This document shows positions 1-6,637 of a stretch of DNA of 21,573 nt, piece after piece. The stretch's first letter is position 1. Each line of letters starts with the position of its first letter. The DNA comes from a virus: IMG/VR virus record IMGVR_UViG_3300010149_000222, positions 1 through 21,573 of that record; one strand, given 5' to 3'. Both the position numbers and the translations under genes were made by a program. The notes under the pieces were generated by a model. The model did no database searches. It saw only the letters and a program-made list of their open reading frames with translations, and had not been told where the DNA came from.

Positions 1-350
1 CCGCCGTAAGTATCCATTAGAAAGTCTTGATTGATCAGTGTGGTGAAGTCTGATGTTTTCTCTGCGGTATAGAGCATCTTCATCCAGTCATACATTTTAC
101 GATAGTTTGCCATCTCTTCATCTACCAGAAAAGTGATGTTTAGTGGCTCGTATTCCAACTGGTCACCCGGTACATTCATGGTGGTGAGTGGTGTCTGCAT
201 AGGAACCGGGTTGCCAGATACCCCCGGTAGGTTAGCACTTTGTAGGTGGTATACCGTATCGGGAATGAACGAACAGGTGAACGAAAAGCCCGTTTCCTTC
301 AATAAATTGTTGCTTGTTGGTCCGTTTCTTGTAAATCCCGGTGTGGACAT
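1..350 (-). CDS. Tail-tube-fold virion protein, 5' part (runs off left edge)
   Basis: Read directly on the minus strand: ATG at 350-348 opens a frame with no stop to the window edge (about 116 codons). The N-terminus reads MSTPGFTRNGPTSNN and is followed by a hydrophobic/beta pattern with SANLPGVSG and then VPGDQLEYEPLNITFLVDEE. The motif 'nLPGvs...PGDqL.yepL.itFLVDEe...Y..mydWm' is, from memory, typical of T4-like virion proteins of the tail-tube fold (relatives of gp19/gp54-type tube and tube-cap proteins). An AAGGG-like ribosome site lies about 9 nt upstream, within GAAGGGTCATAAATC. A perfect late promoter box lies further upstream at 501-494. The exact T4 counterpart cannot be named, and the C-terminus is outside the window. 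It is divergent from the AAA+ operon; the two ATGs at 348-351 overlap on opposite strands if the longest AAA+ start is used. Confidence 0.72.
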   Translation of the reverse strand, partial: MSTPGFTRNGPTSNNLLKETGFSFTCSFIPDTVYHLQSANLPGVSGNPVPMQTPLTTMNVPGDQLEYEPLNITFLVDEEMANYRKMYDWMKMLYTAEKTSDFTTLINQDFLMDTYG

Positions 351-385
351 GATTTATGACCCTTCGAAAAAATTCTTTGGTTGTA

Positions 386-414
386 TTGATTTTGGCAGTG
401 AAAAAGCCTATACT
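386..414 (+). promoter_or_regulatory. Candidate sigma70-like promoter for the AAA+/vWA operon
   Basis: TTGATT (386-391) and TATACT (409-414) are separated by 17 nt, the ideal spacing for a bacterial housekeeping promoter. It faces the plus-strand operon, the only rightward genes here. The predicted transcription start is near 420, which coincides with the ATG at 421, so the message would be leaderless or use a later start. This is a pattern match only. Confidence 0.35.
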
Positions 415-420
415 TGTGTT

Positions 421-1680
421 ATGGAAATACCCAACATCGACAGCTACGGGGATGATCCATACGGTGAGGTTGTGTATTGTTCTCACACACCCCTATTTAT
501 ACCCCACGCGACAGGTGTTTGGTCAAACCATAACATCCCGTGGGAAAACATTATCACCCCTGAAGAGGTAGACATGGCAGATCAAATTGATTCGCAACTA
601 GACTTTGCTATTAAGAACGGCATGAATGTTATGTTGTCTGGTAAGCATGGTGTAGGTAAAACTGCTCGCATCAATGCAGCAATGGAACGGCATGACATCA
701 ATTTCGTCTACTTCTCTGGATCAACAATGGACCCGTTTGTTGACTTCATTGGTGTACCCAAAGAAATGACAGATAACCAAGGTGAAACCTATCTGGGTTT
801 TGTTCGACCACAAGCGTTGATGGATGAATCGCTAGAAGCAATCTTCATCGATGAGTACAACCGATCAGACAAGGGTGTTCGTAATGCGGTGATGGAGTTG
901 ATTCAGTTCAAGTCTATCAATGGTCGCAAGTTGCCGAATCTAAAATACGTCTGGACTGCTATCAATCCTGATGACGATGATGACTTCAACTATGACACTG
1001 AGCAACTAGACCCTGCACAAGCAGACCGGTTTCAGATGCAGATCGAAGTTCCTTACAAGGTATCGGCATCGTACTTTTCCAAGAAGTATCCCGGTGGAGA
1101 TGGTGCTTCCGCAGTTCAGTGGTGGAACACACTAACCAGCAAACAAAAGAACAGTCTATCGCCACGCCGACTTGACTATGCGATGGATGCGTTTGTAAAC
1201 TGTTCCGCAAATAAGTCTTTGCTTAAAACAATCTTCCCTAGCAACATCAATGTTGCAGACTTCCTCAACGTAATGACTGCTGGTTCTCTCAAACAAAGAA
1301 TCATTGCCGCACACCGAAGTGGAGATGATGATTTGATGGAATCGCTTGTCAATGGTTCAGAAACAAAAGCAGTTGTTGACAACCTAGAAGGCATTTGTGA
1401 TCAAGATGTAAATGTATTCCACAGTGTTGCTCATTCTGCGACTGATGAAACACTAGTGAGAATCGTGCGGGATTATGCGCCTATTACACGCGATGTTATG
1501 AAAAAGTGTAGCGACTATGATGAACGTCTAAGAGGTCTGCTTTCGCTTGAATCTCTTGATGATACTGTTCGCACACAAATCGAAGTGCTGCTTGACAGTG
1601 ATGAAGGCAACGTTAAGACTTGTGATACACCTGATGATTTCTGGTCAGGATCAACATGGGGCGGAGGCGCGGATGAGTGA
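421..1680 (+). CDS. MoxR-type AAA+ ATPase
   Basis: AAA+ ATPase of the MoxR/AAA_5 type. Numbered from the ATG at 421 (419 aa), Walker A is GKHGVGKT at about 74-81 and Walker B is AIFIDEYNR with D144/E145. An AINPDDD segment and LDPAQADRF follow; the last is a typical MoxR sensor/arginine region. Such ATPases remodel partner proteins, usually together with a vWA protein, and the vWA gene here overlaps its stop by 8 nt, so the two are probably translationally coupled. The start is uncertain. The frame is open from 133, but 133-350 overlaps the divergent tail gene and is not credible. ATG 421 keeps a protein-like N-terminus (IPHATGVWSNHNIPWENI) but has no clear ribosome site. ATG 574 has AAGAGG with a 5-nt spacer and would still leave a complete AAA core. 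GTG 472 is also possible. The substrate in the phage is unknown. Confidence 0.85.
   Translation: MEIPNIDSYGDDPYGEVVYCSHTPLFIPHATGVWSNHNIPWENIITPEEVDMADQIDSQLDFAIKNGMNVMLSGKHGVGKTARINAAMERHDINFVYFSGSTMDPFVDFIGVPKEMTDNQGETYLGFVRPQALMDESLEAIFIDEYNRSDKGVRNAVMELIQFKSINGRKLPNLKYVWTAINPDDDDDFNYDTEQLDPAQADRFQMQIEVPYKVSASYFSKKYPGGDGASAVQWWNTLTSKQKNSLSPRRLDYAMDAFVNCSANKSLLKTIFPSNINVADFLNVMTAGSLKQRIIAAHRSGDDDLMESLVNGSETKAVVDNLEGICDQDVNVFHSVAHSATDETLVRIVRDYAPITRDVMKKCSDYDERLRGLLSLESLDDTVRTQIEVLLDSDEGNVKTCDTPDDFWSGSTWGGGADE
494..501 (-). promoter_or_regulatory. T4-type late promoter TATAAATA (left tail gene)
   Basis: A perfect TATAAATA octamer on the minus strand, 144 nt upstream of the ATG at 350. It matches the box before gp22, gp19, the HNH gene and the 116-aa gene. 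It lies inside the 5' part of the AAA+ reading frame on the opposite strand, so it would make an antisense or overlapping late transcript if used. It could be a chance match, since the distance to the gene is longer than for the other boxes. Confidence 0.5.
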
Positions 1681-3127
1681 AGTCACACATGAAGATCGTC
1701 AGATAGTCATGCAAGACTTTCAATCTATCTGTCTATCGTTGGAAAATCTCAATGGTGTGTTTGCTCAGTTCTATGAATTGGGCAGACCAACAGTGACTTA
1801 TGATGTAGACACTGCTGCTGTATCATTCAACAAAGAAGGTGCATGTATTGACTTTTTGATCAACCCTGCATTCTGGCGACTTCTAAACTTTGACACTAAG
1901 CTGTTCTTGATTTGTCATGAATGCTTACATGTTATCCTTGATCATGGTAAGCGGTCATCAAAATCAAACTTCGACAAAGACACAACTGGTATGGAACGAC
2001 AGTTGACCAACATTGCTATGGATGTTGTGATCAACGAAACCATCGTAGGACATTTTGGTATCAGACGCGATTCGCTAAACTTCGGCGAAGCGTTTGACAT
2101 TCAACATCCCGAAGGCAGTGGGTTAGACGATGACCATCCAGCACAAGCACTAAGTGAAATCAAGCATGGTGCATTCTTGGATACTGTGTTTCATAAAATC
2201 AAACCGGACATCGAACCAAAGAAATCGTATGAGTATTACAACGATGTGTTGATCAAGTACTTCAAAGAAGAAATCAGTGAAGCAAAAGATCAACAACAAG
2301 CAATGCGTGAAATAGCAGATGCTTTGTCCAAGATGAGCAAGGATGATCATGAAAAACTCGCTGAGTCTATGGGTGAAGGTTCGGACAAAGACATGAAATC
2401 TGTTGTCGGTGAAATCATGGAGAATGCTGACAGGAAAGACTTGGATGACCTGAGTGATGCCTTGACTGAAAACTTCGGTAAAGGTAATCCCGGCGATCCA
2501 TTGATTGCTGGTTCTTTGGAGCGAGTCATTCAACAAGACTATCGCAAGGTGAAAAAACTCAAGCGATGGCAAGACCTGTTTCGTCGGTTTGTTCACAAGA
2601 CACAAGACAAGCAGAATGCTTTACAGTGGATTCATGCCGACCGCAGACGTAATCTGTTGCCTAGCAAGTATCTGTTACCATCAAAGAATCGTGCCAACGG
2701 TAAAGACAATCGATACTTGGTGTGGCTGTTCATTGATTCGTCTGGTTCATGTGAACACTTGAAAGAGCAGTTCTTCAAGGCAGCGTATTCACTAGACCCC
2801 AAGTATTTCAATGTTCGTTTGTTCTCACGAACTACTGAGGTCAAGGAATTAGATTACAAGAATCCTGTGGTCGCCGGTTATGGTTCTGATGACTATGGAT
2901 GTATTGAACGGTACATTCAACAACAATTATCTAGTAGAAGTATTGACAAATACCCCGAGATTGTGATACACTTTACTGATGGATATGACTGTTCCGGTGT
3001 GATGGTTCAGCCAGAAAAACCGCTTAACTGGTTTTGGTTTCTGACTGATGAAATGTACACCGACTGGATTCCTAAAAAGTGTATCGAACACAATCGCGTC
3101 TTTAAGTTATCGGAGTTTGAGTCTTGA
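1673..3127 (+). CDS. vWA-domain protein with HExxH metallopeptidase-like N-domain (DUF2201-like)
   Basis: 484 aa. The start is fixed by GGAGG with a 5-nt spacer before the ATG at 1673; the frame is open further upstream, but that is overlap with the AAA+ gene. The N-terminal domain has HECLHVILDH (H82, E83, H86, extra H91), followed by NIAMDVVIN at about 113-121. This is the pattern of the putative metallopeptidase domain that precedes VWA-like domains in the DUF2201 family. The middle (about 180-280) is charged and helical. The C-terminal 137 residues form a von Willebrand A fold with MIDAS residues D355-x-S357-x-S359 (IDSSGS) and a second acidic site at TDG (D436). Such proteins pair with MoxR AAA+ ATPases, here encoded immediately upstream. 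Whether it is an active protease, a metal-dependent adaptor or a defence/counter-defence component cannot be told from sequence. Confidence 0.85.
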   Translation: MSEVTHEDRQIVMQDFQSICLSLENLNGVFAQFYELGRPTVTYDVDTAAVSFNKEGACIDFLINPAFWRLLNFDTKLFLICHECLHVILDHGKRSSKSNFDKDTTGMERQLTNIAMDVVINETIVGHFGIRRDSLNFGEAFDIQHPEGSGLDDDHPAQALSEIKHGAFLDTVFHKIKPDIEPKKSYEYYNDVLIKYFKEEISEAKDQQQAMREIADALSKMSKDDHEKLAESMGEGSDKDMKSVVGEIMENADRKDLDDLSDALTENFGKGNPGDPLIAGSLERVIQQDYRKVKKLKRWQDLFRRFVHKTQDKQNALQWIHADRRRNLLPSKYLLPSKNRANGKDNRYLVWLFIDSSGSCEHLKEQFFKAAYSLDPKYFNVRLFSRTTEVKELDYKNPVVAGYGSDDYGCIERYIQQQLSSRSIDKYPEIVIHFTDGYDCSGVMVQPEKPLNWFWFLTDEMYTDWIPKKCIEHNRVFKLSEFES

Positions 3128-3675
3128 ACATTTTTTGCGTTGACAACGATCCTACTGTTTCTGCTACTCAACTATGTGATAAGCATGTAGTCAAGATGGT
3201 AACCGAAACTAGCCAGATGCTTGTCTCTGCTTTGCGTAGATACAACTGCCCTGAGCATCATCTTCCGTTGACTAAAGCAGGAACAGTATCGAAAGGTGGA
3301 TACCATCATCATCCGTCTACTAGATGGGCTGGTGATTCATCTGCAAACTTTCAGTGGTTGTTGATGCATGGCAAAGCGTTGTGCCGAGAATACACCAAGC
3401 GATACAAACGCGAACATTTTTGCGAAGCGGGTATTCATAAGATGGAACGGTATTGGGTGAGGTATATTCCGTTCGGTGTGAAGACTGCCTTTGCGATTGC
3501 AATTTCAGAAGACATGAAATGTAGACAAGTTTCTCACTTCAACACACTTAGCCCCGTTGTTCAGTATCGTCTGTATTACAAACTCGACAAATCAAACATT
3601 GCGAAGTGGATCAAGCGACCAGAATCAAAACCCGACTGGTATGATTTGCCTGTTAAAGAAATCATCAAAGGATAA
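3124..3675 (+). CDS. Conserved phage protein of unknown function (MNIF family)
   Basis: 183 aa, starting at a TTG (3124) that overlaps the vWA stop as TTGA. The start is supported by GGAG 8 nt upstream and by the N-terminus MNIFCVDNDP, which matches the usual beginning of a family seen in many tailed phages ('MNIFvlD.dP..aA...cDKHvvKM..E..Qml'). Conserved-looking elements are CDKHVVKMVTETSQML, HHHPSTRWAGDSSANFQWL, EYTKRY and a C-terminal AKWIKRPESKPDWY. The His, Asp and Trp content suggests a globular, possibly enzymatic protein, but I know of no established function. It is translationally linked to the AAA+/vWA pair by position, which may simply reflect an accessory operon. Confidence 0.8.
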   Translation: MNIFCVDNDPTVSATQLCDKHVVKMVTETSQMLVSALRRYNCPEHHLPLTKAGTVSKGGYHHHPSTRWAGDSSANFQWLLMHGKALCREYTKRYKREHFCEAGIHKMERYWVRYIPFGVKTAFAIAISEDMKCRQVSHFNTLSPVVQYRLYYKLDKSNIAKWIKRPESKPDWYDLPVKEIIKG

Positions 3676-3680
3676 AAGTT

Positions 3681-3974
3681 ATGAATAGAACCAGTGCGCA
3701 AGAGACAAGTAAAAACTCTCGTAAAAAATCGCTGGAGCAGTGGAAAGCAAAGAAGATCAACAAGATCATAGACAAGCTGGATAGAGCGATATATGTTGCC
3801 TCACACAGAGGAGAGTATTCTACTAGCAAGTTGATCAACTTTCCAAGACAGTGCAGATCAGAAGCAATAGAATGTGTTGAAGAGGTATTCAAAAATCGTG
3901 GGTTTGATGTTAAGTTTAGCCCAACCATTCGACCGACAACATGGGTCATGATACACTGGTCGGATCATGAATAA
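3681..3974 (+). CDS. Small basic hypothetical protein
   Basis: 97 aa, not recognised. AAAGGA lies about 7 nt before the ATG, and it starts 5 nt after the preceding stop, so it is the last gene of the plus-strand operon. The first 40 residues are rich in Lys/Ser and predicted helical (SRKKSLEQWKAKKINKIIDKLD). The C-terminal half looks like a small alpha/beta unit (ECVEEVFKNRGFDVKFSP, then TTWVMIHW). The stop codon lies directly against the terminator hairpin. Role unknown; a small accessory or DNA/RNA-binding protein is possible. Confidence 0.7.
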   Translation: MNRTSAQETSKNSRKKSLEQWKAKKINKIIDKLDRAIYVASHRGEYSTSKLINFPRQCRSEAIECVEEVFKNRGFDVKFSPTIRPTTWVMIHWSDHE

Positions 3975-3976
3975 TA

Positions 3977-4006
3977 AAAAACCCCGGTCGTTAAACCGGG
4001 GTTTTT
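3977..4006. terminator. Bidirectional rho-independent terminator between the plus operon and gp23
   Basis: A perfect 12-bp stem, AAAAACCCCGGT (3977-3988) with ACCGGGGTTTTT (3995-4006), and a 6-nt loop CGTTAA. A T-run follows on both strands, so it can end both the rightward operon (stop at 3974) and the leftward gp22-gp23 transcript (stop at 4031). A second, weaker inverted repeat, AACCTAA/TTAGGTT (4022-4028 and 4036-4042), spans the gp23 stop codon. Confidence 0.92.
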
Positions 4007-4030
4007 CTTTGAGTCTAACTTAACCTAAAC

Positions 4031-5365
4031 TTAGCTTAGGTTGTCAACGATGGTGAATCGGTAGTACTTGTTAGCACTAGGGACCAACTCGCCGGTGCCT
4101 GCGGTTGCGTTAGCAAACGGGTTGCTGACAAGACCGTAACGGGTCTTGAATGCAATCTTCGGCTGGAAGGTGTTCTCACCAACTGCACGAACCATTTGAA
4201 GCGGAACGTATGGGCAGTAGAACATACCAGCATCACGCTCGTCAGAACCCTTGTAACCAGCACAGTAGAAGTCAGTGGTTGACGATGCTGAGAAGTATGG
4301 GTCAACGATTACACGAACATTGCCGTGTAGGTTGCCAACATAGGTAGCACCGGTGTCATCACCGAGTTCGTTGGTCTGGAATGCAGGTGCGTAGTCAAGA
4401 ACGCCTGCAAGGTGTAGAGCAGCAGCAACGTCAGACGAAGTGACGATGAAGTTACCCTTACCACGACGGGTATCCTTAGCGATGTCGTTCAGGTCACGCT
4501 GGATGTTGAAGACAAGACCCTTCCAACGCTCTACCGACCAACGACCGTTGGTGTCTTGGTCGAGGTCAACAGTACCGGTTGAGGTAACGCCAACCTGCGC
4601 ACCCGGCTTAGCGATGGTGTACATCTTACGGACTACTTCGCGGTTGATTTCAGCTAGGATTTCTTGGGTAAGAATGTTCGCTAGCTCTGTCTCTGCGTCA
4701 AGACCGTGAACAGCCTTCAAGTCTTGTGCGAGTTCAGTTGTGTACTCTGCCTTTAGAGCGCGGCTCTTAGCAGTTACAGTAACCTTCTCGATGCTGAATG
4801 CCATCTCGTTGAAGTCCTGAGTAGCACCGGTTGAACCGAGTGCTTCTGCACGTGCAATGCTCATACCGTCACCAGTGGTGTATGCACCATTGGTTGGGTC
4901 TGAACCAGCGTGTGTACCGGATGAAGACGATGAAGTTTCGTCTTGGAAACCGGAGAAGTCGGTGTCAGCTTCGTTGTGGAGAGCTTCAGTACCGCCTTGT
5001 GATGCATAGTTTGAACGCATTGCGAAGATCAAGCCGGTAGGACCGGTCATTGCTTGAACACCGCAGATGTCGTATGCAAGTAGGTTAGGAACCGAACGTC
5101 GAAGCATCGACATAAGAATCGGATCGTAACCAGCAACTGCCGAACCGTCAGAAGCGTTTGCACCAAGTGCGCCGCCTGCTGCGTTGACAGGTGTTTCGAA
5201 GAGGCTAGTTGCACGTGATGCAGCTAGTTCTCTTTGAGTGTTTTCAAGAACAGCAGCGGTAACGCGCTTACGTGTTGCTGCATTCTTGCCTTCGATTGGT
5301 GCGAATTCCTTGTTTTCAAGGATTGGCGACCATTTGCTATAAAGACCTTCTGAAACCATTTCCAT
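4031..5365 (-). CDS. 23: Major capsid protein, gp23
   Basis: 444 aa (T4 gp23 is about 521), strongly gp23-like throughout. The N-terminus LYSKWSPILENKEF parallels T4's LLNKWKPLLEGEG. It also has RRSVPNLLAYDICGVQAMTGPTG, AYTTELAQDLKAVHGLDAE (read here with KAEYTTELAQDL), ILAEINREVV, RRGKGNFIV, and FKTRYGLVSNPFA near the end. It forms the capsid hexamers. The ATG at 5365 has TAGGAG about 7 nt upstream. The shorter length reflects a smaller insertion region (about 138-175), which here is Gly/Ser-rich with a five-serine tract (S145-149). A likely gp21 cleavage site is L-F-E|T after E57, close to the T4 site after residue 65. It follows gp22 with a 45-nt gap and is the last gene before the terminator. 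No gp24-type paralogue follows. Confidence 0.97.
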   Translation of the reverse strand: MEMVSEGLYSKWSPILENKEFAPIEGKNAATRKRVTAAVLENTQRELAASRATSLFETPVNAAGGALGANASDGSAVAGYDPILMSMLRRSVPNLLAYDICGVQAMTGPTGLIFAMRSNYASQGGTEALHNEADTDFSGFQDETSSSSSGTHAGSDPTNGAYTTGDGMSIARAEALGSTGATQDFNEMAFSIEKVTVTAKSRALKAEYTTELAQDLKAVHGLDAETELANILTQEILAEINREVVRKMYTIAKPGAQVGVTSTGTVDLDQDTNGRWSVERWKGLVFNIQRDLNDIAKDTRRGKGNFIVTSSDVAAALHLAGVLDYAPAFQTNELGDDTGATYVGNLHGNVRVIVDPYFSASSTTDFYCAGYKGSDERDAGMFYCPYVPLQMVRAVGENTFQPKIAFKTRYGLVSNPFANATAGTGELVPSANKYYRFTIVDNLS

Positions 5366-5410
5366 TTTATTATCTCCTAAATTCAGGGAAACGTGTGTTA
5401 GTAAGTAAAG

Positions 5411-6559
5411 TTAGTTATTGCGACCAAAACGTGATGTCATTGCCTTAGCAAGATCATTTACGTATGAGTCTGATGATACTGGTGTGTCTGAAACTTCTTC
5501 GGTGATTTCACCTTGACCTTCAGCGATCATTTCTTCTGAAAGAACCTTGTCTGAAGATTCTTCGGATGATGCTGGTTGGTAGTGTTCAACGAAAGTTTCG
5601 ATCTTTGATTCTAGTTCTTCAACGGAATCGTATGATGCGTTTTCGACTAGAGAAACAATCTTTGCCTTGTCAGAAGCAGTCATGTCTGCACATGCTTCGT
5701 CGAGTAGACGCTGCTTGTAAAGCTCTTGGGTTGCTTCTTTGAGTTCAAGGATGGTGCTGATTGATGCGTCAAGCTGTTGCTTGAGTTCGTTGTTTTCTGA
5801 AACAGTTGTTTCTAGAACGTCTTCCTGATCAGCAGGGATTTCTAGGTTGTGCTGTTCCATAAGACCACGAAGACCTGAGAAGAACGACTCAGCGATTTCT
5901 GCCTTGATGCCGTTGTCAACTGCAAGTTGGTTCTCAGACATCCACTCGCTACCAGCGTAGTCTAGGTATGAGTCTAGCTTACCGGTTAGGTCTTCGCGTA
6001 CTGCGTCAACTTCTTCTTGAAGTTGTGCGTTGTAGAGTTCGTTCAAGCGAACCTTTTCTTCGTTGATGCTTTGTGCGAAGCGTGCTTCAAGAAGTGAGGT
6101 TGCCTTGTTCTTGAATTCTTCCGAAAGATCAGCTTCAGCACCGAGAAGTTCGTTGACTTCTTCGGAAAGATCAACTTCGTTTTCAACAAGCTGATCACCA
6201 GCGATTGCTGCTAGAACAGAATCAAGACGCTCAGAAAGAGTATCTTTGTCAAGTGCTAGAAGTGATTCGTATGCCTTGGTTACCATCTTTGCCTTGGACG
6301 CATCCTTCATTGGCTCAGCGTTATCCTTGTCGGCAGGACGCTTAGACTTTGCGCTCTTATCGTCTGCCTTGAACGGACCTGAATCCTCATCGCCCTTAAC
6401 AACTGGCTCACCAAGGTCTTCAACCTTGTCTGCGTGTTCGCCCTTAGCGGCAACCGGCTTTTTCATGGCATCAGCTTTTGCTGCTTTTGCAGTTTGCTGA
6501 TCCTTGTTGAGCTTGGTTCCACCCTCGCCTTGATTTTCCATTTCGTTTAGCATATCCAT
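5411..6559 (-). CDS. 22: Prohead core scaffold protein, gp22
   Basis: 382 aa from ATG 6559, chosen because GGAGA lies about 9 nt upstream; the longer frame from a TTG at 6604 would translate through the late promoter. Residues about 195-235 contain LDSYLDYAGSEWMSENQLAV and AEIAESFFSGLRGL, the diagnostic gp22 segment. A Gln/Glu/Leu coiled coil follows (about 250-300). T4 gp22 is about 269 aa; the additional length is an N-terminal Lys/Ala/Asp-rich low-complexity part (about 15-95) plus extra helices. The protein forms the prohead core around which gp23 assembles and is expected to be degraded by gp21 before DNA packaging. Several L-x-E and I-x-E tripeptides are available for cleavage. Confidence 0.93.
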   Translation of the reverse strand: MDMLNEMENQGEGGTKLNKDQQTAKAAKADAMKKPVAAKGEHADKVEDLGEPVVKGDEDSGPFKADDKSAKSKRPADKDNAEPMKDASKAKMVTKAYESLLALDKDTLSERLDSVLAAIAGDQLVENEVDLSEEVNELLGAEADLSEEFKNKATSLLEARFAQSINEEKVRLNELYNAQLQEEVDAVREDLTGKLDSYLDYAGSEWMSENQLAVDNGIKAEIAESFFSGLRGLMEQHNLEIPADQEDVLETTVSENNELKQQLDASISTILELKEATQELYKQRLLDEACADMTASDKAKIVSLVENASYDSVEELESKIETFVEHYQPASSEESSDKVLSEEMIAEGQGEITEEVSDTPVSSDSYVNDLAKAMTSRFGRNN

Positions 6560-6593
6560 GTTACTGTTCTCCGGTTTACGGGTTTCTAGAGTG

Positions 6594-6601
6594 TATTTAT
6601 A
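6594..6601 (-). promoter_or_regulatory. T4-type late promoter TATAAATA for gp22-gp23
   Basis: A perfect TATAAATA octamer 35 nt upstream of the gp22 ATG and downstream of the gp21 stop codon. It would drive gp22 and gp23, the two most abundant head proteins, as a unit ending at the 3977-4006 terminator. Confidence 0.85.
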
Positions 6602-6604
6602 CAA

Positions 6605-6625
6605 TTTTATTCTTTGAGAATAAAA
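6605..6625. repeat. AT-rich inverted repeat between gp21 and gp22
   Basis: TTTTATTCT (6605-6613) and AGAATAAAA (6617-6625) form a perfect 9-bp stem with a 3-nt loop, just upstream of the late promoter and after the gp21 stop. It could be a weak terminator, an RNA end-stabilising hairpin or a processing site for gp21-containing transcripts. Confidence 0.5.
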
Positions 6626-6637
6626 ATTTGTGAATTA

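Noticed and set aside
133-420. Extension of the AAA+ gene back to a GTG at 133
   Set aside because: The region 1-350 codes convincingly for a tail protein on the minus strand, and the plus-strand translation there has no family-like features. ATG 349 was also rejected because 349-420 contains the putative promoter and no ribosome site.
232-486. Minus-strand frame of 84 aa overlapping the left edge region
   Set aside because: It is in a different frame from the tail gene that starts at 350 and shows no protein-like pattern; a shadow frame.
6560-6604. Longer gp22 start at TTG 6604
   Set aside because: It would translate through the TATAAATA late promoter and lacks a ribosome site, whereas ATG 6559 has GGAGA at good spacing.
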